From positions 310,001 to 374,000 of the forward strand of contig JALJCQ010000001.1 in the NCBI GenBank assembly GCA_023091665.1: 64,000 nucleotides of DNA. The letters run 5' to 3'. Positions 52,661 to 63,165 of the stretch are shown here, piece after piece. This DNA is from Pythium myriotylum. Taxonomy: Eukaryota; Oomycota; Peronosporomycetes; Pythiales; Pythiaceae. Under the pieces are notes generated by a model that made no database searches, was not told the DNA's origin, and saw only the letters and a list, made by a program, of their open reading frames with translations. The position numbers were made by a program, and so were the translations under genes. The first letter of the stretch is position 1. Each line of letters begins with the position of its first letter.

Positions 52661-54582
52661 CGTAGAAGCGGGAGGGGGTGGGCGAGGGGAGGTCGATCGG
52701 TCGATGGTGTGTTGTCGTTTGAAGGTGTTTTGGAGAATGGTCGGAGGATCTCGAATCGGAGATCGTTTGGTGTGGTCGATTACGCTGCTGCTGTGGCCAC
52801 TGGAGGGACGTTTGCCCACGCTTGAGCGACAAGGCGGAACGCTAATCCTGTGATGGGTGGTATATACAATAGAGGACACTGCACAGCGGGAAGATTCAGA
52901 TGGTTACGAGGATTGCACGTCGCTGGACTAGGCTGCTTGTGCCACTCAGTTGTTCGAATTGTTGCTTGACCTGCGGCAGAGACGGACCGTTTCGGTCTGG
53001 CAGGAGACAATCACTTACTGTGTACTGTCTTCTAACATGTCACAGATGAGAAATAAACAGTCGGTAGTATGCTATGTTATTATTCCTCTGTAATCTCTTT
53101 TGCATTTCGTGGAATGTCGAGGGTGAGCAGGGGTAGCGATCCTATTCGGCACTTGACTCCACATTGGGGGAGCAGGAATGACCCGTTCTCGATGAGCAAA
53201 TGGCGCCCTGTGCCGACTGTATAGAGGACGAGGAAGTAACCCACCAGGTTTGGCATTTGACATCACAGTTGACATCCAATATTTTCCTTTCAACCGAGCC
53301 ATTGGGCTATACGAGAACGGTCACGTTCGCGCGCGCAAGCTTAGTAGACCAGAATAAACCTCCAAGGAGCTGACGCTCGGTGGGTCTGGCCTGACCGTCC
53401 AGGGTCTATCTTCTTGGGTAATACAAACAACAAAATAGTTTCCTTTCATGATGGATTACTCCGCAGCATTTGAATAAAAACCAGGAGATAATTTTTCCCC
53501 ATCCCGCTCGAAAGTATTCGTAACTTCACACGTTGAATATGGCGACTGAATCAGTCACGATTCCACAGTACATACATGTCACTTCACACGAATGAACGCG
53601 GGGAGATGCGGAAAATTGCAGACGCTGTAGTGACTGCTTATCGCTTTCGCAGATCAGCGTGTCGTCCATCGAGAAGGATCGATGCCTCACGGGCCTAGAC
53701 TCTTGCGAAAACGCACTTCACATCGACGGCTTCGAGCGACCGCGATCACTCCAGAAATGGCCTCGATGGGGATCGCGATCATGTCATCACGCGGGAATCT
53801 ACCCCACCAAATATCTCCGAACAAAGTAATCTTCACAATACGACGAAGCAGGAGATTACGCTGCAACAGGTAAGTCCGTCGTTGTCGACTCAGTGGCACA
53901 TCACTCCACATTGCGTCGCACAAACGTATCAAAGATTGAGGCATCCCCTTCATATCCAGCTCACCACCACCTGTCCGATCCAGTTTGTCGCTGGTTTGGG
54001 ATAAGTAGAGCACGAGGTTCCAAGTCCTTTGAAAATGACTTTTAGCTGGTCAACTATACACTGTACCTCGTGCTCCGCTTGACCCACTTGATTCCATAAC
54101 TCGTTGAACAACGAGTTGGGGGGTCATCAGGATCGCAATAAGACAGCTTTCGAACTGTCTCAATAGTTGAGACATTGTACAACATTCATTTACCCCCTCC
54201 CAAAACTGTACGGTAATTCGGACAAATCATTTTTAATTAAAAGTGCTCTCTGTTTCAACAATAATACTAGTTTCTGTCTCGATCCCATGAACGATGGTGT
54301 ACACTACTATTTCAAGTGGTTACCCTCGCAAAAGCATCTATTCCTTAGGTAATCATGAATGCCTCATACATTTTGACCTAGGACAATGAAATCACCTAGT
54401 CTGAGTCTTCACGTCGATACTGTGAGCTGCACAATGACGCTGCGCGGTTCAGAAGACGACGCCTTCAGTATAATTTCGATCGGACTGGAGTGCCAAACAT
54501 TCACTGGGCCTTCTGGTACCACGTCACCAAGGAAGACGTCACCCTCTCCCAACGACCTGTTCACAAGACCTTTGGTCAGCAG
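52661..54582. other. Upstream flank of the third MMKIAALAV-type gene
   Basis: 52661-53055 is homologous to the pair A promoter. 53655-53930 is homologous to parts of the spacer 39910-41040. The remainder to 54582 holds no recognised gene. Confidence 0.5.
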
Positions 54583-57500
54583 CTAGATCTCTTCACAAAT
54601 ACAGGAAGCCACGTACTTGGTACCGAACATGCGGCTGCGACGCTTCACCTGCACTGTTAGCCGACACGCACGCAGCATTTCCACAGATGCCACAGCATCG
54701 ATCGCCGTCGAAAGCGTACGCCATGATGGTGGCGACCCGCTGTCAGAGTTTGTTGGGGTCGCCCCTCTTGCTAGCGCACTCCCGCTGTGTCCACCCAGCC
54801 CATCAAAATACAACTGCCAGGTGCAATAGGTCTTGCGCCAGTCCCAGTCGCTAAGGCCTTTTACTGAGTCCAAGACAATACTCACGAGGAAAGGTGCTTC
54901 TTCCTTGGTCGTCGACAGGCCGGAGAATGATGCTGAGAGTGAAGAAGACGGGTGCGATATTTCCAGTGATTTCCACAGTGATGGAGGCACTGAGCATTCC
55001 GTCAGCTCACCCGCGAGTGTTTTGATCTCGTGGGCGTGCGCCCATACGTACTCGCCTCGCTTGGTCACAGCGCACTTAAGATTGGCTAGCTCCGAGATCT
55101 CCACGACGTCCATGCTATCGTTATACGCCTTGAGCAGGTCGCGCAGCACATTGATGGAGACTGTGGGTGGCAGCGTAGTAGAACGAGTGTCGAAGTGCTG
55201 CGAGGATGCCACATCTAGCTTCTCGATGAGAATATGGACGTTCTTGGTGCGATCAATTTTACTGTCGAGGCCTACATCAAACCATTGTGACGCACGACGG
55301 CTTCATGAACCCGTTTAGCAAGACACTTACTTGACTTGGCAACTTCTAGCGCCCTCTCGATTATAGGTAGGGAAAGAGCATTCCCTAGTAGCGTCGAGCA
55401 CAAAGACAGACCCTCCTGAGAAACAGAACAGATCAGTAAACGGCATATGCATGTGGCACAATAGTGTCACGTCCTACCTTGAACAGCTCCGCGTGGTGCG
55501 CAAGAATCGGAGACCCTACATTGATTTCCAGTGGGGCGTGGAAGCACCGACCAGAAACGTCGCTCATCATGCGAACAAAAGCTTTCTTCTCGAACGGATC
55601 GTACACCAATGACCACAAAGCAGGGTACTGACGTCGTGAGCCGTCTGTTGTCACCAAACGCTTCAGCGCCTCCAGGCTCTCGTGAATATACGCGCTCATT
55701 TGCAACTGCTGGAATTCAACGATGTTCTTGTTCCACGATTTGTTCAAAAACCAATCCATGTCGGGCGGCATCCACGGCATCTCTTTGCGAACGCTGTTGA
55801 TGTTCTGACTCATCGCATATGCATCTCGGAGCGCGTGGACCAGGGGATCTACGCTATGCCGTGCTTCACTGTTCTCAATCGAGTTATTCGGGCGGTAGAG
55901 GATCCACCGACCCACCGTGTCTCCCACGTACGTCTCCAGCACTTTCTCCAGCTTCATCAGGTAGAATCGCATCGCGTGCCAACTCAAATCAGATGTCTCA
56001 CCACTTGTTTCGACGCGGATCACGTCGCGCGATGAATTGCCACTCATCAGTGAAATTTCTGTCGAGAATTCGGTGCTCAAAGTCTCAAGATTAAACCCAT
56101 GGATCTTTCGTTTCACGAGTGAAGAATGGCTAGCAACCGCAAATTGCTCGAAGATCGTTTCGGACAGCTCGCTGGGCACCGCGTATTCCCAGCACCACCA
56201 ATGCAATAACATTTTGCCACCTTCCGACCCCGAAGGCGCCAAATTGTGTGGGCTAGCGGCGTGATCAGACGCCTTCCAATACGACGGCACAATCAGGTCG
56301 GAGTGAAGCTGCATCGTGTCGTCATCCGCAGGGTACGCGAGCTGGAAGTGCTGCAACAGAGCCTTGAAGGCGTGGACCAGATCCTCGTCCATTGTTCTCC
56401 ATAATGCGAAGGATGTCAACAGATCGTGCGAGATGCGGCCGTCGACTGGCCATACTCCGTCTGTTCTGCTCGAGAAATCGTGGCGGATAACCTCACGTAC
56501 AATGTCGATCACCAGCTTCGGATCTAGAATAATATAGTGCTGCAACTCGCCAGCACCCTCGTGCTCGTACCACAGCACATCTCCAAGATCGTGGAGTGTT
56601 CGGAGGATCTGTTCGCAGTCGCCTCGTGTCAGATCCTCGATTTCTTCCATCAGTTGTCGTCGCAAGTTCTTGAATCCTACAATTGATCGATCGACGCGGT
56701 CGGACTCACTCCCAGAGGTCCTTGCACGCTCTCGACGTCTGGCGACAGCACGAACTACCTGTCCATAGATTCGCCACATCGGGAATCCGACGCCACACGA
56801 AGTGATGGTGTGCTGGAGGACCTTGCGGAAGTCAGCTATCGACTCGATACTGGTCACATCTGCCGAAATAAGATTCTGTACTTCGATCTGAGATAGCTTG
56901 CTCTTCAGTTCGTCCACGACACGACTATCCCCACCCGTATGGCGAGCTTGCTGATCGAGCTCCTTCAAATACTCAGATCGCCATTCGTCCAAAGATCTTG
57001 AAAGTCGTTCCAGATAACATTCACAAGCTTCGCATCCTCGAGTAGGTTCGCCTTAGTTCCAACGACAAGAAAATGGGCGTCCGGACGGTGCGCAAAGATC
57101 AAGCGCAGCCAACGGAAGATGTTTGCTCGTGCGAAATGCCTAAGGAGCGATTCAGCCTGCCTCGCTGGCTTTGTCCTGGCCATGAGCACCTGCTTCGCGT
57201 AAGCTTCCATGTCGATAACGAGAATGAAAAGCGTTCGTCTCGAGAAAAAGAGGGTGTGGGCAGCGTGGTACTCATCTTGACCAGCGAAATCCCACATCGT
57301 CATCTCGAGCTTCACGTTCTCGGAATCATCATCAACCGCTCTCGCTCCATCAAGCAAACAAGTTGTCAGGTCGATCCCAATAGTCCTGTCCCGTAGTTTA
57401 GCGAGAAACGACTTCATTGAGCTAACCGACTGCGTGAGACTCGTCTTGCCAGAGAGGCTTGGGCCGACCATACACACTTTACATGGATGGAGCAGTTCGT

Positions 57501-60500
57501 CTTGGGTTGAGCGCGCTACGTCAGCGAGGAATGACGCGACAGAGTCTGGTCCACGAGCTACGACCTCAAGTGGAACGTCCGTCAAGAGTGAGCTACCTGA
57601 CTTTTGCTTTGTTGTCCAATGCCGTATGCACGCCCGCAGTCCCATCGATCATTTGCGATAGTTAGCTGATGTGTCTTCGTTCAGTTTCTCCCTATCCTCG
57701 ATCGCGTTCGCGTTGTCTTGGGCACCTTCTGCCTCAGCGAAAGCATCGTTGTCTTGGTCACCCGCGTATCCGTGAGAGCACAACAACAATGCCATCCTGT
57801 ACGAGTCCTTGCTCATAGGTCTGGGGCAGACAAGATCGAGGAGTTGCTGTGATGTTTGAATAGAGAGTGATGAATGTTGTGGCCTCGAGCAAAATGCGAT
57901 TGGAGCTGTCATACCTTCGATTGGTTGATATCCAGATCAAATGACATTGCACAAGCCAATGCTACGATGCGGTCGCTCTCGATTGCGAAGTGGAGAATGC
58001 TTTCTCCTGCCTACACGAAGCAACACGATCAGATCTCCCAAGCATTAATTATTTGCGCTGCATCTTCGTACCCGAGTTAAGGCGCGAGCGTTTGCTCCGC
58101 AGTTGACCAGAAATCGCATGTCGTAGTCACTGCCGGCCAATGCAGCCCTGTGGAGTAGCGTTCGGTCGTTCTATGACATCATCCATCGACATGTCAGAAG
58201 GGTACTGTAGCCGTGACGATATCGTTTTTCTTCACAAACCTCGTCTCGTTCGTCGATATCTATACCTCGCTTTTGAAGACACTGGAGGGCTTTCTGAGAG
58301 TTACTCCTAACACACTCTTCGACAATTGAGCGGCCATCCTAAGTTGTAGAGAAGATATAAGCGTTTCGGTGCAACATATGCGTCGGATCAATACACACCC
58401 TCCTCACAGCATGGATGTCAGCTCCAAGGTCGACAAGTAGCTGCATTGTTTCGATGTTTCCTGCTCTTGCTGCTTCATGGAGCATCGTGCTTCCACTCTG
58501 TAGTACAAACGTCTTCTTGTGAGTTCAAATTTGGTTCCAACTAGTTCGCCAGCACTCACGCTGTCTATCGCGTCGACAGATAACCCTTGCTCAACGAGAA
58601 ATCTGACTGCTTCTTTTGAGCCGCTCAAGGCAGCCTCATGTAACACGGTTCGTTGTAACTGCATCACAGACTCAGCGGTGAGGTACGAGTGAAAAAATAT
58701 TCGTACGGAAGAATATACCTTCTCTGTGACTGCGTGTATGCTTGCTCCATGTTCGATGAGAGTCTTGATATTTTCAACATTTCCCGAGCGAGCTGCACTG
58801 TGGAGCACTGAATAGTGATCCTTTGTGCCGGAATTGGCCATACTCATGTTAGTGCCCTGCAAGGATTTCCCAAGCAATAGAAATGACGCACTTCGTCGAC
58901 TGAATCAACAGCGACTCCCCGCTGAATTAACATCTTCATGATCGCGGTATCTTCACATTCGGCTGCAGCATGGAGAATTGTCTCTTTTCTCTATCGATAC
59001 GTCACAGATGCCCGTCAGCACTAAAGCGGCTCTTCGTATCCTAAGAGTAATGATTTTCACCTTCGTAACCACGTTGATATTGGCTCCCAGGTCGATAAGG
59101 AGTTGTGTAATGTATCCGTCTTGCTTGCTTGCAGCTTCATATAGAACTCCGTGTCCATCCTGTTACAAGTATGCGAAGCGTCCATCCAAAAAGTTTGCAA
59201 AACTAATCCTACCTCATCTTGTGCGTTGATATCGAGCCCACGGTCGATCAAGAACTTGACTGCCCGATAATTTCCACCATTTACTGCATTGTGAAGAGGT
59301 GTTCGCCCGCTCTGGACAATGGAGTGCGACGTCATTTGAACATTATGATTGCCGGAACAGATAAACTCGACCCTTGCTTACCTTGGTGACTGCATGGATA
59401 TCCGATCCCATACTGATCAAGTTGTACAATATTGGGACGCGCCTACTACCGGCCGCATCGTATAGAGGTCTAATTCCATCCTGCCGCGATTGTTAGGGAT
59501 GCCCAATTAAAAACATCCAACGATTCAGTGCGTACTTCGTCCTGTGCGTTGACGTCTAGACCATGCTCAACCAAGAACTTCAACACGCCAAGATCATCGT
59601 TACCAGCAGCAGCAGAGTGCAATATTGTTCTGCCAGTCTACATAGAGATAAGAATCTCCGTTATGGATTAAATATTCCCGCTGAAGGAGGCATCGCTATC
59701 ACTCACCTTGGTCACTGCGTGAAGATCGGCGCCTTGATCTACTAAGTATTGGACTTTCTTGAGACTTCCAGACAGTGCTGCTTTGTAAAGGGCCCCTTCC
59801 CCATTCTATGAAAGTTGTTGGCTACGATAACTTCGTCACGTTGCATATGCGCCACGCACCTTATCCTGAACATTGATATCCAAACCGTGGTCGAGCAGCA
59901 GTTGTATTATCTGGAGGTTTTCATCAGCTGCGGCGGCAATATGAAGAGCCGTGTGTCCATCCTGGAAAAATTTGCGATTGTATTTCCTGAGACAAGAGGA
60001 GTGATAGCTGTATCAGAGAATACAATAGCACTTGCCTTCGTTACTGCGTGGATATCTGCTCCCCTCTGTACCAGATATTGGACCATCTCGATGTTGCAGT
60101 GCATTGCTGCGAGGTACAGCGGCCCGAGACGAGACTACGATTTAATGAGTTGGTGTCATCGCGATAAAATAAAACAATCATCACTCACATCTTCATCTTG
60201 TGCGTTGACGTCAGCACCACAGTCGACGAGGAATTTCGCCACCTCGAAATTTTGACTCAAGACAGCGGCATTCAGAGCTGTGCAACCTCTCTATGCCAGA
60301 ATGCAAATGTTAGTTGCCCGTCTAATTCGTGTAATCACGGAATGAAGTCTACCGAATCGACATAATGAAGGCCAGCCCCGTTGCTGAGCAAAAATTGGAC
60401 CATCTCGACAGTTCCGTAGGAGACAGCGAACCAAAAATTTAGGAACCCGTTCTGAAAGGGAAATAACGATATAAATGTTGTCTTCCCAAAGAATTACGGT

Positions 60501-60560
60501 TTCGAGCATGGTTACCTCGTTGTCAGTTGCGATCACTAAACCTTTGCCCGCTGACTGACT
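54583..60560 (-). CDS. ROCO family protein: ankyrin array, Roc GTPase, COR domain (multi-exon)
   Basis: Exons read on the minus strand: an ankyrin array (60451-57915, listed separately), 57846-57726, 57596-55478, 55415-55331 and 55271-54583. The Roc GTPase shows the P-loop VCMVGPSLSGKTSLTQS, switch II WDFAGQDEYHAAHTLFFS and the specificity motif VVGTKANLL. The COR domain follows (RRQLMEEIEDLTRGDCEQIL, DLGDVLWYEHEGAG, ILDPKLVIDIVREVI), the pair that defines ROCO proteins, whose Roc-COR unit hydrolyses GTP and dimerises. Introns at 57597-57725 (129 nt, which removes a stop), 55416-55477 and 55272-55330 fit GT-AG rules. Near 56993 the frame changes by one base between Roc and COR; this is either a frameshift or an unrecognised intron. 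No kinase domain is seen. The 5' end upstream of 60516 is not resolved. Confidence 0.75.
57915..60451 (-). repeat. Ankyrin exon array: 16 exons, one repeat per exon
   Basis: Exons at 60451-60353, 60290-60189, 60134-60036, 59961-59860, 59805-59707, 59637-59536, 59480-59382, 59311-59213, 59159-59061, 58990-58892, 58856-58719, 58658-58560, 58497-58399, 58338-58240, 58170-58072 and 58010-57915. Most are exactly 99 or 102 bp and are separated by phase-0 introns of about 35-74 nt. Repeat ends alternate between a HAVTK type and a NAQDE type. Each repeat has the TxLHxAAxxG core. Confidence 0.8.
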
Positions 60561-61510
60561 CGTGTTGTGACCCGTTCATCCAACTCATCTTTTGAGGCCA
60601 GTCAGCGAATCTGTTGGGCAACTGGGACTCGGGAGTGGCATCACACCCGTCATGTCCCTGCAACAATTTTTATTGGCTGGTGAAGCGTGACGTTTTTGAT
60701 TGGGTCAACATATATCTCATTTGTATAGGTCCTTGTCTAGTATACGATACGAGACGTATACCTTAAAGAAGCCACCACCCACCCGTCTCTATCGGATCAC
60801 TCGGGGATATCCATCGGATCACTCGTTGGCGCTTCGAACGTGTTATTGGGGTGCGTGTCGGCAAATCTGTGTGGAGACGTGTGGGAGCACACGAATCTGT
60901 ATACTGCCAATCCATGTATTGCCTTGTTAGACATTTTGAGACGGCCCTGTTCCATTCAGAAAGTGTCACACGACCTGAATCATTGGGGTAATGAATTGCC
61001 CGATTATTCATCCCGCTCTCCAACACAGGATATCTAGTCGGACAACAGTCCCCGTTGGACCCGAGATAGCCCATCCACAAGTTGATACAGTAATTGATCA
61101 TTAGCTTTGCCGACAATGACGAGTTGACTGGAGACTTTCAGCAGCCCACGGCATGAGCTGCACCACTTGCCTATCTAAAGACTCAGGGATGCATAGAGTC
61201 AACTATTACGATACACGAACTGCGCTCAATAGACTACATCTTCATCGTCGAGTACCTCAAAGAACTGGAACTCGTTAACAATGTAGGCGACGCCACGTTC
61301 AAATTCGTAGCGTTATCTAGCCTACCCTATTACAATAACGACCGGTATTGGTATCTAGAAAGCGTCGTAGAACCCTTCACCATGTTGGGAGTCAAGGTAC
61401 ATACCTCCACTTTGATTGCATCATTCTATCCATGACGTTATGTTTGCTGGATTCTGCTTGCGTCCCGTATCTGACATATCTCGCACAATCTTCCCCACTG
61501 AACCAACGAA
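60561..61510. other. Intergenic between ROCO gene and ankyrin genes
   Basis: It may include the unresolved 5' exon of the ROCO gene. At 61228-61258 GCGCTCAATAGACTACATC is another copy of the LINE-like tail. No other gene is seen. Confidence 0.45.
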
Positions 61511-61529
61511 CCCCCCCCCCCCCCCCCCC
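61511..61529. repeat. Poly-C tract, 19 nt
   Basis: Lies 46 nt upstream of the core promoter of the 61613 gene. Confidence 0.9.
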
Positions 61530-61574
61530 TTCACACATATCTCGAGCGACAAAATTATACCCATTCGGAGAGCT

Positions 61575-61590
61575 GCTCATTTCCCAATTA
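61575..61590 (+). promoter_or_regulatory. Oomycete Inr plus FPR core promoter
   Basis: GCTCATTTCCCAATTA is an almost exact match to the oomycete 16-base core promoter (GCTCATTYYNCAWTTT). It lies 23 nt before the ATG at 61613. The best such match in the window. Confidence 0.8.
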
Positions 61591-61612
61591 CCTCCGGCGC
61601 TCCACACAAACT

Positions 61613-62563
61613 ATGCAGTCGACACCGACCACCTCCCCAGCTTCTGCAACAGCAGCGTCTGTAGCTGCCTCCGTGCTTCGCGACCGCTGGCTCTTTTGCC
61701 ACGCGATGTCTTTCCTTCCTGGTTTCCCGTCGGTCTTCCACAAGATGCTTAATCGACACTCGTCGATGCTTCCGAATCTAGGTCAACCCGACCCTGACGC
61801 ACCCAGTATGCTCTGGCGCGTGGTGATGCGCGACTGTGAGCTACGCCTCGTACAAAGGCTCTATGCTATGAGATCCCAGGAGGAGTACGCGAGCGACAAA
61901 CACGTGCAAATGATCGACGTTCCAATTTGTGCGGCGAAATTTGATCGAATGGACGTGCTTCAGTGGCTTGAAGAGATGCAGACTCCGAATGACAAACCCT
62001 GGAGCCCACAACTGCTGCACTTTGCAACGCAGGCGAGACGTCGCAAGGTCGCAAGGTGGTTACTCGTGAGTCATCCCGAGTGCTGCATTGAGAGATTGGA
62101 CACTAGTCTCATAGCCGCGGTGCGCAACAACGATTTTGAGCTTTTTCAACTGATGGTCGCGTTCATCCCGCACGCAGTCACACCCGAGATCATGGACTAC
62201 GCGGCAAGTTGTGGGGATATGAAGGTCGTTCGCTATCTACACGACAATAAATACTCGTGTACGACCGCAGCCATGGACCGAGCCGCGGGTAGAGGGTACT
62301 TGGAGATCGTCCGATTTTTGCACGAGCACCGTACAGAAGGGTGCACAACTTCTGCGATGGACCTGGCGGTGATGAATGGGCACTTGGAGGTGGTGCGCTT
62401 TCTCCATGAGAACCGAGGTCTAGTGTGCGCAGCCGATGCTGTCAAATTCGCTGATCGTGATGGACAATTCGAGCTCATCAACTACCTGCGTGAGAAAAAC
62501 ATCAAGGGCAGTACTGAGTACCGACTCAAATTTTATCGAGCCCGGGACCCACACGACTATTGA
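61613..62563 (+). CDS. Ankyrin-like repeat protein, oomycete type (316 aa)
   Basis: A Ser/Thr/Ala-rich N-terminus (1-30) leads into an F-box-like or hydrophobic region (LPGFPSVFHKML), then CELRLVQRLYAM, RMDVLQWLEEM, ARRRKVARWLLV, DFELFQLMV and DMKVVRYLH. Three well-conserved repeats follow (TTAAMDRAAGRGYLEIVRFL, TTSAMDLAVMNGHLEVVRFL, DGQFELINYL). These helical repeats are the divergent ankyrin type common in oomycetes and presumably bind other proteins. No signal peptide. It has a tandem paralogue at 63166 on the same strand. The start is supported by the core promoter at 61575. Confidence 0.85.
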   Translation: MQSTPTTSPASATAASVAASVLRDRWLFCHAMSFLPGFPSVFHKMLNRHSSMLPNLGQPDPDAPSMLWRVVMRDCELRLVQRLYAMRSQEEYASDKHVQMIDVPICAAKFDRMDVLQWLEEMQTPNDKPWSPQLLHFATQARRRKVARWLLVSHPECCIERLDTSLIAAVRNNDFELFQLMVAFIPHAVTPEIMDYAASCGDMKVVRYLHDNKYSCTTAAMDRAAGRGYLEIVRFLHEHRTEGCTTSAMDLAVMNGHLEVVRFLHENRGLVCAADAVKFADRDGQFELINYLREKNIKGSTEYRLKFYRARDPHDY

Positions 62564-63165
62564 TTGGACTTGAGTCAACCGTCTCGTTGGACAGGAAGAA
62601 TGAATGACAGCTCTAGGGGGGGGGGGGGGGTCACTTTGATTACATGATGATAAATACCTTTCTTCACGAAAACAAAAACAAAAACCAAAAGTTGGAAGCT
62701 TCTAGACCGTGAAGAGGGGGCAAAAAAACCCCTAGTGTTCCGTTGCTTCAGTTGCTCATTTCGCTGTAGCATTTGATGCAGCAAACGGTTGATGGCGGGT
62801 GCAGTCTGGTTTGTTCAACCCTTGGTGTAACTTAGGAATCCTATGGGTTGCTGAGAGAGAAATGTCACATCACAACATGAATCGAATGGTGTGTAATGAG
62901 TCATGCCTTGTGATATCAGAGTACTCGACACGTGTCAGGAAGTGTTACTTCGTTCATATATCATGTGCGGTGGGTAAATAAGGTCTCCAGAGCCTGGGCT
63001 CGCGATATCTCAAGCCGCCACTCCATTGCAGAGCAACTATCCCTCGTAATTCGGTGGAGGGGAATCTGTCCTTGTGTAATTACTCATCGGTCAGGAGTCG
63101 TCTTTAGTCTTTCGTGCCTCACGCACTCCAAAATTTGCCTAACCATCACCAGAAGCTCTTCTCAA
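62564..63165. other. Spacer between the two ankyrin-like genes
   Basis: A poly-G tract of 15 nt lies at 62616-62630, just after the first gene. A weak Inr-like CTCACGCACTCCAAAATTT lies at 63118-63136. No gene. Confidence 0.5.

Noticed and set aside
54833..56264. Plus-strand frames opposite the ROCO gene
   Set aside because: Shadow frames; the minus strand carries the Roc and COR motifs and consistent introns.
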